Origin: Prorocentrum cordatum
Taxonomy: Eukaryota > Sar > Dinophyceae > Prorocentrales > Prorocentraceae
Assembly (NCBI GenBank): GCA_963575745.1
Contig: CAUYUJ010005703.1
Span: 137,001-201,000, forward strand
DNA length: 64,000 nucleotides
Reading direction: 5' to 3'
The position numbers and the translations under genes were made by a program. Within the stretch, counting starts at the first letter, position 1, and every line of letters begins with the position of its first letter. Below, piece by piece: positions 49,795 through 60,297 of the stretch. The notes beneath the pieces are model-generated. The model made no database searches. It was given only the letters and a program-made list of their open reading frames with translations, and was not told where the DNA came from.

Positions 49795-50216
49795 GCCACA
49801 CTTTTAAACAATTGCAAGAATTTCACGGATTGAGGGCGGGCCGTTTTCAAAATGTGGCTCTCGCTTCAGCCCCGCGCACATTCGTCTTCAAAGTTTGCAA
49901 GATCATCATAAGTTTGCAAGATCATCATATTTTGAGGCTGTGTCCGTTTCAAAATGTAGCTCTCACCTAAGCGCCTCGCACTCTCGTCAGGTTGATTCGT
50001 GGCGTGAGAGTCCCGAGAGCAGTGCTTTTGCACGCTTCAGGATCTCCAAACGGTTGTCTCCCCACAGGGCAGTTCCCTCAATGGGCAAGGACCCTTGTAG
50101 GTGCCTATGAAGAGGGGGCTTGGAGGGAGGGTGTATTCCAATATCGTTGATGAGTCTTGGGTTTACACTTGTCCTCCTCCTCCTCCTCTGCCTCCTCCGC
50201 TTCCTCCTCCTTCTCC
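49795..50216 (+). repeat. Repeat cassette copy 7 (5' part missing)
   Basis: Array units with TTCAAAATGTGGCTCTCGCT and CCGCGCACATTCGT (49795-49985). The spacer holds GGTTGATTCGTGGCG, GCACGCTTCAGGATC and GGAGGGAGGGTGTATTCCAA (49986-50165), then CTC repeats 50166-50216. It follows the upstream side of the DIRS-like element. Confidence 0.88.
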
Positions 50217-50319
50217 TAGAGGGACGCGCCTCCTGCGCGGCCTTCAGCCATGACCTGTACCGCTCCTTCTGTTCGCGGGCCCTGTCGCGCCTGGGGCGCG
50301 CTCTACTCCGTGATGTGAC

Positions 50320-50364
50320 GACGGCGACGACGACGAACACGACGACGACGACGACGACGACGAA

Positions 50365-50421
<57 letters not shown>

Positions 50422-50725
50422 GGGGGGGGAGTGCCCAGCAGGGGCCGCAGGAGGGCGAGCGGGAGGAGGGATGGAGGGAGGGAATGAAGGGAGGGAATGG
50501 GGGAGGGAGGGAGGGAGGAGGGAGGAGGAAGAAGAGGAGGAAGAGGAGGTAAAATGGGGCCGGGGACGCCCATCCAACGAGGAGTAGGGGAGAGCAAGGG
50601 ATGGGGAATCATGAGGCGGGCGGAGGTAAATGATGAGCAGCAGCAGCAGCAACGGAGGAAGAAGATTGAGGGGAAGGGGGAGAGAGGGGAAAGGGGGGAG
50701 GAGAGGGAGGAGAAGGAGCAATAGC
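50320..50725. repeat. (ACG)n array and GGGA purine tracts
   Basis: ACG units 50325-50421, then GGGGGGGGAGTGCC, GGGAGGGAGGGA purine runs to about 50550, and GGAGGAAGAAGATTGAGGGG runs 50640-50725. Frames of 155-273 codons in the area are repeat products. Confidence 0.93.
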
Positions 50726-50917
50726 ATTAGGATGAGGGCCAGAGTAAACCCTGCACACCATGCGATAAACCCTCCCGCCCCAAGTTCCCCCCACCATGAC
50801 AACTTCACATGCTTGATTTTGCTTCACTACGGCGAGCGTCCGCTCGACAGGTGTGTCCGACTGCGATTTGAGACGCGTATCAGCGACCATGCTTTTCTTG
50901 GATTGCATGACGCTTCA

Positions 50918-50970
50918 ACACACACACACACACACACATACACACACGCACACACACACACACACACGCA
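50918..50970. repeat. (CA)n microsatellite
   Basis: About 50 bases of CA with single T and G interruptions, encoding Thr-His forward and Val-Cys reverse. Confidence 0.98.
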
Positions 50971-51271
50971 ATGAGTCTGAGAGGGGGTCGCCCTCAACAA
51001 CTGGCAGAAGCTTCAAGAAGCATGCGCGCAGCGCCAGAGTGAGAGCACGCGTCTTAAAGGCAACCGCCTGCAATCCTCTGCCAGACAGCTTGAGCGGGAC
51101 CCCCTGTTGAAAAATAAAAGAGGTCACGTGCGTGGGCACGGTTTGAGACCGAGCCGCCTTCCATGCCCTCAGCCGCTCGATATCCTCAGCTCCAGGACGC
51201 TGAGATGTAAAGAAGCAGCCCTGAGAAGAGGCAGGCGTCGATAGGGACCGACCTGCGTCGTTGTTGAAGAC

Positions 51272-52300
51272 TTAAAACGAAGCCAGGACAAGGACAAAAT
51301 CAGGCAGGGATAGATCGGGGATCTCTGAGATCCTGCGGTTCTGGAGGATGTATAGCCCCGCCCGATTGCTTTTGCGGGAAGGTCCCAACCTCACCACCAC
51401 CACTGCCCACGAACGACCTCTGTGGACTTCTGGAAACGAGGAGTGCCTCTTCAGACCTCGGCCGACCCCGAGCATATCGCGCCAGAAGTGCTTCGAAATG
51501 TTCGGCGTCCCAGGAGCCGCTGCTGTATTCGGGGACCGTCCCCAGGGGTCAAGAGATCTGGCGGCTTCAAAGATCGACTCGTCGGAGGTATGGCTTGACC
51601 CCTTCCCTCCCCGGCCCCCGCACCTCTCTCCCAGACATCCGACGTCGTGGCTTTGTCACGAATCTCAACCCCATCCCAAGAATTTGTTGTTGAGGTTCGC
51701 CCTTCGCCATTCTCTAACAGAGGGGCAGCCTGGGACGTGCCTCCGCAGGCCGCGAACTTCCGAAAGCACCGTCCTGACTTCTTCGCGTCTTCGCGACGCC
51801 CAAGGCTGGGCTCCGAGAGCACCCGAAGAGCTCGCAAAACCTTCGACCGAGAGGCCTGGGCGCATGCTGCGCGGCTGCGCGAAGCGCGCTGCGACGTCGG
51901 CGCGGCTGCACGCAAGAGTGATCCCAGGCAAAGGTGACCCTTGGAGCACGGCCTTGGTGTGCAGAGGATGCCCAAATCCAAGCGCGCCAGCCAATGCTGT
52001 GGGGACCCCTGTGGGTCCGCACCAAGGGTCACTCTGGCGAAGGTCGCTCGAATATAATATTTTTTTCGCCATTCGCGATAACGCCAGTGACCAGCCCAAC
52101 CCCCCATCTCCTCCTCCTGGTCACGTCATGATTCGCGCCGGCGCCCTGGGCACTGGCCACTCTGAAGCACTAGAACAACGCCCGCGCTTCGCGCGCCTAT
52201 TCTCTAACCAAGGCAAAAAACCAGCGTCAGATCAAACAGCGGATGGGTACGCACGCCATCCAACTACGATCACCACGAGAACACCTGCGCTGTCGTAGGC
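51272..52300 (-). CDS. Hypothetical open frames, undecided strand
   Basis: A minus-strand frame (52107-51451, 218 codons) has ordinary stretches RSKVLRALRVLSEPSLGRRE, DAKKSGRCFRKFAACGG and TTNSWDGVEIRDKATTSDVW. A plus-strand frame (51348-52298, 316 codons) overlaps fully and is slightly longer. The minus frame is preferred because of its denser charged/aromatic pattern. No domain or family is recognised. Confidence 0.25.
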
Positions 52301-52314
52301 ATAAATATCTGAAT

Positions 52315-53025
52315 AGCGTCACCCCGCCTATTTCGGCACATCCTTCACACAGATCATGCCCTCAGGGAGCTCCACCTACGGCCCCCCGCCCATCTCGGCA
52401 CACCACATCACAGGGATCGTGCCCCATAGCGAGCTTCACCTACGACCCATTCGCACAGCGGCACACCCCTCACGCAGATCGTGCTGCCCCGCATGTAACT
52501 GCACTTAGAGAAAAAATCAGCATAGCGTCGCCCTACTCAAGCCGTCACACCTCTCACACGGATCGTGCCCTGCAGGGAGTTCCACCTACGGCTCCAGAGA
52601 TAAGGTTCGCATCCCGCCCTCCCGCCGACTTCGGCACACATCTCGCACTGATCGTGCCCCACAGGGAGCTCCACCGACGGCCGCAGAGACAAGGTTCGCA
52701 TAGCTCCCCTCGCCCGGTGCGGCACACCCTCAGGCAGAACGTGCCCCTCAAGGAGCAACACACACAGCACCAGAGACAAGATTTGCAAGTCGTCCCTCCG
52801 TCCATGTCGGCACACCATTCACGTGAATCGTGCCCTGGAACGAGCTCCACCTATGGCACCAATGGGCAACTTCGCATGGCGTCCCCCCCCCAATTGTGGC
52901 ACATGCATCACACGGGTCGTGCCCCACAAGGAGCTCCACCTGCGGCCTCTGTGGACGGGTTCGCGCGAGGGCACCCGGATTATTCGGCACCCCCTCCACG
53001 CGGATCGTGCCCCACACGGAGTTCA
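52315..53025 (-). repeat. Minisatellite array D, about nine units of 66-90 bp
   Basis: The landmark CGGCACA(C/T) plus (G/A)ATCGTGCCC(C/T) recurs near 52334, 52395, 52460, 52540, 52630, 52720, 52807, 52896 and 52986, with GGGAGCTCCACCTACGGC boxes between. The reverse complement of array A has the same landmarks (TTTCGGCACACCCCTCACAC), so A and D are related. It is more diverged than A. Confidence 0.8.
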
Positions 53026-53174
53026 GCGCGCCTGTGCACGCTAACTCCGCAGCAGCCCGCTACTAGCTCAGTCCCGCGGCGCGCAGTATAGAACGAGAAG
53101 GCCGCACCCTGTACCCTGCGCTACACGTGACTAAACAGGGATGGGTCCGTCGCCCTGCGAATTGTTTGCTTATC

Positions 53175-53435
53175 GAAAACGCCTACGGCGAATCACCGCC
53201 GCCCCCTGCCTTTGTGGAAACGCCTATGTGGCCCAACGTTGAGGCCAGACCTGCCAAGCTATCGGACCATGTGTTCCCCGAATCGGTTTGGAAGGTCATC
53301 TTGGCCGCCTGGAGGCCATTTTGACCCTTTCGGGCCTTCTTGGAGAACGTCTTGGAAGGCTCTTGGGCCGTCTTGGAGGCCATCTTGAGCGTCTTGGAGG
53401 CCTCTTCAGCCGTCTTGGGGGCCTCTTGTCTCGGG
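53175..53435 (+). repeat. Long direct repeat, left copy, leading into CTTGG units
   Basis: Matches 54643-54935: shared CGCCTACGGCGAATCACCGC, ACGTTGAGGCCAGACCTGCC, AAGCTATCGGACC and GGCCATCTTGAGCGTCTTGG. The right copy carries an extra stretch of about 30 bases. No gene is evident. Confidence 0.92.
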
Positions 53436-54500
53436 CCGTCAGAAGGCCAGAACAAAGCAAATGCCACAATCCTTCAAAAACTCATGGGACATTAATGATT
53501 TGGGCCGTTTCGGGCCTTCCTGGAGGCCCTCTTGGAGGCCCTCTTGGGCCGTCTTGTGCCATCTTAGTGCCATCTTCGGCCGTCTTGGTGGGCCCCTGGC
53601 CCGTCCGACGCCGTCGGAAGCTGTTTGGGGGGCCTCTCTGAGCCGACTTGGGGCCCTCTTGGAATGCTCCAGGGCCGTCTTGGAGGCCATCTTGGGCGTC
53701 TTAAAAGCCTCCTGCGCCGTCTTGGGGGCCTCTTGGGGCCGCCTTGGGGGCCTCTTGGGCCGTTCTGGGGCCATCTTGGAGGCCTCTTGGGCGATCCTTG
53801 TGCGATCTTCGGGGGCTCTTGGGCCGTATCGGGCCGTCGGAAGGCCGAAACGAAGCAAACGTCAAATCCTTCGAAAACCTTCGGAAAAGCAGTGTTGTTG
53901 GCCTTTTCTGGCCTTCCTGGAGGCCCTCTTAGAGGCCGTTTTGGGCCAGCTTCGAGCCAACTTCAACCATCTTGGTGGGCTCCTGGCCCGTCTGACGCCG
54001 TGTCGGAAGCCGTTTGGGGGGCCTTTCTGGGCCGACTTGGGGCCCTCTTGGGGTGCTCCAGGGCCGTCTTAGAGGCTATCTTGGGCGTCTTGGAGGCCTC
54101 TTGGGTCGTGTTTGTGCCCTCTTGGGGCCGTCTTAGGGGCCTCTTGGGCCGTCCTGAGGTCACCTGGGCGATCTTTGGGGCCTCTTGGGCCGCCTTGGGT
54201 CGTCGGAAAGCCGAGAAGAAGCGAATGCGACAATTCGCCAAAAACCTATAGAAAATCAATGATGTTGGCCTTTTCGGGCTCTCCTGGAGGACCTCTTGGA
54301 GGCCGCTTGGGCAGTCTTGGAGGCCTCTGGGGAGCCTCTTGGGCCGTCTTCGGCCGTCTTGGACTCTCTTGGGCCGTATGGGAGGCCGTCTTGGACCATC
54401 TTGGGCGGACTTGGAGGCCATCTTGGACCATCTTGGAGGCCATCTTGGGTCAACGTGGCCATCTTGGAGAACATCTTGGGCCATCTTGAACGAAAAATTA
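53436..54500 (+). repeat. CTTGG-type repeat block with tandem units of 370-397 bp
   Basis: Sub-units such as GGCCGTCTTGGAGGCC and CCTCTTGGGCC repeat every 10-20 bases. On top of that, a spacer (CGTCGGAAGGCCGAAACGAA and similar) opens each large unit at about 53436, 53833 and 54203. Shared GGCCCGTCTGACGCC and GGGGGGCCTTTCTGGGCCGA occur in the first two. The frames read as L-G-G-L-L-G-R-L and are repeat products. Confidence 0.9.
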
Positions 54501-54642
54501 AAGAATTGCCGGCCTTCCGGGTGGCCGGCGGGACGGGCCGAAGCCCCAGAGGGGATTCTTTTGGAAAAAGAACCAAAACCAAAACCGAAATAATTCAGCA
54601 CGCCAGGCACCCCTGCGATGAATCGACAGGGGGCGGCGGATC

Positions 54643-54935
54643 GAAGACGCCTACGGCGAATCACCGCCGCCCCGTGCCTTTTTGGAAGCGCCTATGTGGC
54701 CGAACGTTGAGGCCAGACCTGCCAAGCTATCGGACCGTCTGCTCCCCGAATAATCGGTTTGGAAAGCCTTCGGGGAACACGTGGGCCTCTTGAAGGTCGT
54801 CTTGGCCGTGTGGAGGCCATTTTGACCCTTGCAGGCCTTCTTGGAGGACATCTTGGAGGGCACTTGGGCCGTCTTGGAGGCCATCTTGAGCGTCTTGGAG
54901 GCCTATTCGGCCGTCTTGGGGGCCTCTTGGGACCG
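54643..54935 (+). repeat. Long direct repeat, right copy
   Basis: Second copy of the block at 53175-53435, about 1.47 kb downstream. Between the copies lie the CTTGG units and a short AT-richer patch (54484-54640) with AACCAAAACCAAAACCG. Confidence 0.92.
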
Positions 54936-54989
54936 GTTTGGGGGCCAGAAGCGGCGGAGGCTACTGAAGATGCGGAAAAGGCGCAAATT

Positions 54990-56280
54990 GCTGCGGCTGC
55001 GGTTCAGGTGGAAGCAGGACCCGTTAGTCCAAAGGGAACGGATACGCTCCTCACGGTTCTGACGAAGAGGTACCCTTGCACCCTTGCATCCCCGTGTCCT
55101 TGTCCTTTGGCGAACAACCCAGAGATCCGACGTTTCGATTTTTTCGCGACGCGGGCCCCCGACCTCCCGACCACTTCCCTGGGACCGGTTTTTCATCCCG
55201 GGTCGTTTTTTTACGGCCCCGAGGCCCAGCGAGGGCCCCGAGAGGCCAAACACTATGAAAAAAACCTCCGTCACGATTTTTTCGAGACGCCCGATGTCTG
55301 GGAAGGTACCCTTGCTCCCCCGCGCCCGGGCCCTGACGCCCTCGCGGGCTCCCCTGGCGGCCTGCAGACCTCTCAAAGACAAGCAGGGCCCGTTAGGCCA
55401 GCAGGCCAACCCTGGCAGGCCAACCCTGGCGGCCAACCCTGGCAGGCCAGAAGGGACCGTAGTTTCGGTATCATCGATTTTCCAAGTTCAAATAAGCCTT
55501 GTTAGGGCAGAAGGAAGTGGTGATGTCTCGAACCCCCTCCTTCTCCTTGGCAGCCAATCACAAACTTGTGCCCCCCTCTCTCCCACGGGCGACCGAGGCA
55601 CCCCTGCCCTCCGACGCCCGAACCCCCACGCCCCACCAGGCACCCCTGGCGGCCAGCAGACCTCGCAAGAAGAGACTGGGCCCGTTAGGCCAGAAGGGGG
55701 CGGATCCCAAGGAGAAGCAGGGCCCGTCAGGCCAGCAGGGAGCGGGGTTGACAGTCAGGAAGAGGCACCCTTGCACCCTTGCATCCCTGAGTCCTTCGGT
55801 GAACAAGGCACCTTTGCATCCCCGAACGTTCCTCGCGGCTCTGACAGTCTGGAAGACGTTCCCTTGTACCCTTGCATCCCTGTGTCCCTTGGCGAACAAG
55901 GCGCCCTTGCTCCCCCGCGCCCGGGCCCCGACGCCCTCGCGGGCACCCCTGGCGGCCAGCAGACATCAAAGAGAGGCTGGGCCCGTTAAGCCAGATGGGG
56001 ACGCGGCGGTTGCGTCATCGGACCCACGAGGAGGAGCAGGGGCAGGGCCCGTTAGGCCAGTAGGGAACGAAGCTGTTGTGACAACGGACTCACAAGGAGA
56101 AGCTGGGCCTGTTAGACCAGAACGGATCGGAGACGCCCCTCGCGATTCTGACGAAGAGGCACCTTTGCACCCTTGCCTCCCTGCGCCCTTTGGCGAACAA
56201 GGCACCCTTGCATTCCAGCGTCCGAGCCAGCAGACCTCCTGTAGAGAAGCTGGGCCCGTTAGGAACAACGGACCAGCCTT
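54990..56280 (+). repeat. Degenerate GGGCCCGTTAGGCCAG-motif repeat
   Basis: GGGCCCGTTAGGCCAG or a close form occurs near 55018, 55388, 55680, 55712, 55980, 56044, 56105 and 56245. It alternates with CCCTTGCACCCTTGCATCCC, TTTGGCGAACAAGGCACC and GGCGGCCAGCAGACCTC. The motif returns at 57.96-58.65 kb. The spacing is irregular. The 617-codon frame below runs through it. Confidence 0.75.
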
Positions 56281-57211
56281 GCAGAGGCGGGACGACGAGG
56301 CCATCCGCCAGCTTGTCGACAGAAGCCCCTTCGCGCCCATTCGCCCTCCTTCCCCTGGCAGCGAGTCTGCCCGAACGGATAGCGAGCCGCGGCCACTCCC
56401 CCTCGAAGCCGGGGCCTCGTCGGGGATGGCGACGGACGCCCCGAAAGGACCGGTGCTTGACAACGCGCCTGCGCCCGGCGCGACCCGCAGCACCCCCGCA
56501 TCTGGCGACCGCCTCGCGGTTGCGGATGGGGGCGCGCCCGCGAGCGAGGACGGGCGCAGGTCCGTCGGCGAACGCCGCCGAAAGGGGCTTGCCCCCGCGC
56601 GCCACAGAGCAGCGCCCCTGTCTGCCCTAGCCGCCAGAGGCGATCTGGCCCCTGCCTGGAGGCCAACCGCACGGCCCGCCCGGACCCGCATGGCCTCGCC
56701 CGGCGTTCCCGGCCGAGCAGCCGCCGCGCTGCGCGAAGCCATGGGCGACTCTGGCGGCGGGCCCAACCAGGCGGGGCGATCGCAGAGTAGCAAGCGAGAG
56801 CAGCATGCGGAGCAGGAGCCTGGTGAGCCCCACGAGAAGGATGCGTCTGCCGCCCGCGGGGAGGGCACGGAAGCGGCGCCGCCGCAGGAATCGGAGCAAG
56901 GGCACGAACTGGCAACCACCCACTGCCACTTTCCCGTGGCCGGCTCTCAGCACCCTGGCCCTTCCCTCCCTGGCAACGGCGCGAGCTCGAGCACCGAAGA
57001 ACGGCGACAGCCAAGCCGCGTACGGTCCTCCAGCGCGTTCGCCTGGCAACGGGTGGAGGCCCGGCCTGGCCCCGGCGACTGGCGGTTTCCCAGTTTCCCT
57101 GCCGCCCCTGGGTCGACGCCCGGCCCTTGGCGACGCCGACGCCGCTGGCGGGCCCGGCGCGCGGCAAGCGACAGGCGGCGGGCGCAGCAGCATCAGCAGC
57201 AGCAGAAGCAG

Positions 57212-57246
<35 letters not shown>

Positions 57247-57352
57247 GCCGCTCCAAGGACCTGCCGCCGACTACCCCGCCCCGGGAAGCGAGGCCCGCCG
57301 CGCGCCAAGGGCCCGAACCCTTAGACCCCGACGCGGGACAGCAGCTGTATAG
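55499..57352 (+). CDS. Hypothetical protein with degenerate repeats, 617 codons
   Basis: Long plus-strand frame. Residues 1-290 are encoded by the GGGCCCGTTAGGCCAG repeat and contain E-A-G-P-V-R-P, D-E-E-A-P-L-H-P-C and F-G-E-Q-G-T. Residues 300-520 are Pro/Ala/Arg-rich with possible order at AGRAAAALREAMGDSGGG-like stretches. Residues 560-590 are Gln-rich from a CAG run (57187-57243). It is unclear whether the frame is a real gene or an accident of the repeats. The next, more protein-like part lies in another frame (56805-57986). Confidence 0.25.
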
Positions 57353-57986
57353 AACAAAGATCAGCTGCATCCAGCGGGGTCTCCCCGGGGAGACCCCTGG
57401 CGAGACGACAGGACGGCTCCAAGCCACCCTGGGTGGGATGTTCACAGGCGCCTGGCACGCGTTCGCCACGCAGCACAGCAAGGGCGCATTCGACCCGCGA
57501 CGACACGACCAGCAAACCTGCGTCAGCTTCCTGCTCCGCAACCACAACTGCGATGCGAGGGCCATGAGCGACGCGCTGAACCTCGGCGTCAACTGGGCCC
57601 AGTTGCAGCAGCGATTCCCCAGCCGCAGAGACGGCGCGGGCAAGGGGCGCCAGGTGCCCCCTCTGCAGCAAGGCGCGAGGAACGGACCAGAAGAGACAGC
57701 CATCAGCCACAGCGCAGGCAGCGACAGCGGGTCTTGTCGCCCACCCCCTTCCGACCGACGGCGCGGCGCGATGACAGCCTGCGCCGACGGGCGCGGAAGG
57801 CTCGCCCCCTGTCCGCCCTGTTTCGGGCGAGGCCAACGGCCGAGACCCAGGCGGAGCAGCCGCGCGCGATTCAGGACAACATGCCGCCGATTCCTGACTG
57901 CCCCCGTCCGCTCCCCCCCCTTCTTGCGGCCCTCTGCTCTCCCCCTCCCCGTGCCCTGGTTGCCGGCAGGGCCCGTTTGGCCATGA
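56805..57986 (+). CDS. Hypothetical protein with a protein-like core, 393 codons
   Basis: Plus-strand frame in which residues about 170-270 (57310-57620) look like a real folded domain: GQQLYRTKISCIQRGLPGET, TTGRLQATLGGMFTGAWHAF, DQQTCVSFLLRNHNCDARAM. It has regular hydrophobic spacing and few Arg/Pro. The residues before the core are low complexity, including a poly-Ser run from the CAG tract at 57187-57243, and the tail is Pro-rich. The likely gene enters from the neighbouring frame upstream. No family is recognised. Confidence 0.4.
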
Positions 57987-58690
57987 GGAAGCGGAGTGGC
58001 TGCCTCACCCCTCCCTCTCGCAGGCACACGGGGCGCCCTCTGCGTCCGACGTCGGGCCCACGCGTCCACGCGGACAACCCTGGCGGTCATCAGCGCTCAA
58101 ATGAGGTAGTAGCAGAGTCCGCCAGGTTTGGAGGAAGGGGGGCGACAGCCTCATCTGTCTCAACAAGAGGAACAGGGCCCGTTGTGCCCGTTGGAAGCGG
58201 AGTGACTGGATCTCCCCTTCCCCTCCCAAGCGAACGAAGTACCCTGGACATCCGACCACCCCGCTCTGGCGTCCAAGGGCGCCCCTGGCAGATCTTGCGA
58301 GCGCCCGACGCCCAAGTCCTGACGTCCTTGCGGACGACCCTGGTGGTCATCAGGTCCCTCATGGAGAGGCAGGGCCCGTGGGGCCAGAAAGGGGCGGGCA
58401 CGCCGTGCCTCTGGTCCTACCAAGAGGAACTGGGCCCCTTTGGCCGGCAGGCAGGGTGCGACTGGCCCCCCCCCGCCCTCCCGCAGGCGATCGAGGCGCC
58501 CTTGGTATCCGCAGTCCGCACCCTGGCGCCCCCACGGGCAACCCTGGTGGCCAGCAGACCTCTCAAGGAGAGACAGGGCCCGTCTGGCCAGAGGGGGACG
58601 GAGGTTCGGCCCCAGCGCCCTCACCAAGAGAGGCAGGGCCCGTTAGGCCAGAAATGGGCGGCGCCACGGCGTCAGGGTTGCCGCCTCCCC
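57960..58690 (+). repeat. Second GGGCCCGTTAGGCCAG-motif block
   Basis: The motif or a variant occurs near 57968, 58168, 58368, 58430, 58575 and 58637, alternating with GACAACCCTGGTGGTCATCA-like phrases. The 408-codon frame (57734-58960) crossing it is not considered a gene. Confidence 0.7.
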
Positions 58691-59440
58691 TGGTACCTCC
58701 CTGCATCGTGGCGCGTGGAACGGGCCGGGAGCGGCCGCTGTCTGCCACGGCGCAGGCTCGACAGCTGGCCCCGCCGCCAACCCCCCCGGCTGAAACGCTC
58801 TTGGCGCGTCTCTCCCCCGCGCACCCGGGCGCCCTCCCGTGCCGGGGTGGCCCCCCCGCGGCTGGGCTCCCGGTTCCCTCGCCAGATCGGTGGTGCCATT
58901 CCCCACCGGTCCTGGCCTCTCTTTTCCGCGCAAATCGCGGTTCGCCTCCCTCTCGGGTGAGGGCTACTGGCGCCTGCGGTTCATCCTAGGCACCTTCGTG
59001 GCTCCCCTGCGCCGCGTCCGCGACCTCAACTGCTGTGCCGGTGTTCACCCCCGCGCCGTCCGTCCGCGTTTGTCGCCACCCCTGGTGTGCCGACCGCGGA
59101 TCGCGCTCTTGGCCGCGCTGCAGCTTGGCTGCTCCTCGCACTTGTGCGTTCTGCTGCTGTTGAACCTTCTGGCCCCGGCCACCTGGTACTTCGCAGCCTG
59201 CCAACGCTTACGTCCCCTGGGCACCCAGTTCGACATCCGACAGTCGGTTCACTTGGCTGCGGCCACCCTGGTACCTTCGCAGTTGTCCGGGGGCTTGCGC
59301 CCTTGCATCTAATTCCACGTATGCTGCTGTCCCTGGTCGACGGCCCCCCCGACGACCTGCAGCTTCCGACGCGTTGCATACGTGCACCCTGGCAGTACTG
59401 TTTTTCAGCTTACAGCCAACCCCTTCCACTCGCCGGTTCG
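58690..59440. other. GC-rich stretch without clear gene
   Basis: A plus-strand frame (58839-59312, 157 codons) has a hydrophobic, Cys-containing middle (LGCSSHLCVLLLLNLLAPAT) and might pass as a membrane segment, but the rest is unconvincing. No repeat structure is obvious. Confidence 0.2.
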
Positions 59441-59838
59441 CCGCCGAGGTGCTGCGTGAGGCTCTCTCCGCCGCTTTAGGTGTGGCTGCGCCCCGTCGCT
59501 TTCGGCTAATTCGTCATTGCGCGCCCCGCTTCTACTGGACCCGCCGGTGGCGCGCTCGCCCGCGGCCGCTGACTAAAAAGAACCCCCACCAGCATGTTGA
59601 CTGCCCCCCAACCCCCCCAACCCTGGTTGGCTAATCTTGCATGTGCGCGCTCCTGGACCTGGTCCCTGGCAGCTGCAGCTTGCATCCCCCCCCTCGGCGC
59701 CGGCCCGCCCGCCGAGGCGCTGCTGAGGTCGCCGGCCCGTCGGCGTTCGGCAATTCGGCTCTTGCGCGGCCCGCTCGGACCTGACTCGCCGCTGGCGCCC
59801 TCGCCTGCGGCTGCGACAAAAAAAGGATCCCCACCAGC
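59440..59838 (+). repeat. Tandem duplication, about 150 bp, period about 245 bp
   Basis: GCCGCCGAGGNGCTG...CGTTCGGCAATTCG/CTTTCGGCTAATTCG...CGCGGCCCGCT/CGCGCCCCGCT...TCGCCTGCGGCTG/TCGCCCGCGGCCG...AAAAAGGATCCCCACCAGC/AAAAAGAACCCCCACCAGC occurs twice. Both copies end in an A run plus CCCCACCAGC, the reverse complement of the start of the dispersed 25-bp motif. Confidence 0.7.
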
Positions 59839-60297
59839 CCATCCAGAAACGATGCCCAGAGGAACTGCCTGGATCAGGGAAGTGGGCAGCACACAGAGGA
59901 AGCCATTATGAGACATCTTGGGATATCTGGAGCCATCTTGGAGGTCATCTTGGGCTCTCCCAGGCGCTCTTGGAATCATCTTAATCAGTGCTCCCCCCCA
60001 AGAGGCCCACATGTGGCTAAAACCTTCGTGACATCAATGATTTGGCATTCTCGCCGAGGCCTCTTGGAGCATCTTGTGTGCCTCTGGGGGGTCTCTTGGG
60101 GCCTTTTGGGGGTCTCCTTGGGGCCTCCTGGGGGCCTCTTGGAGCCTCTTGGGGCCATCTTGGGGCCATCCTGGGACTTCTTGGGACCTCCTTGGCGTTT
60201 CTTGGGGCCATCTTGAAAGAGATCGATCAAACAAGAGGGGAGCATTAATTAGCGTCCCCCCCCCCACAGGAGGCCAACATGGGGCCAAAACCCTAGT
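59827..60297 (+). repeat. Long inverted repeat, left arm (471 bp)
   Basis: Begins ATCCCCACCAGCCCATCCAG and ends GGGGCCAAAACCCTAGT. Its reverse complement is at 60766-61212 with few differences and small indels. Both arms contain CTTGGGGCC-type runs. Confidence 0.95.

Noticed and set aside
53439-54664. Frames reading L-G-G-L-L-G-R-L or P-K-R-P-P-R-R-P
   Set aside because: Direct translations of CTTGG/CCAAG repeats, open on both strands at all four loci of the family.
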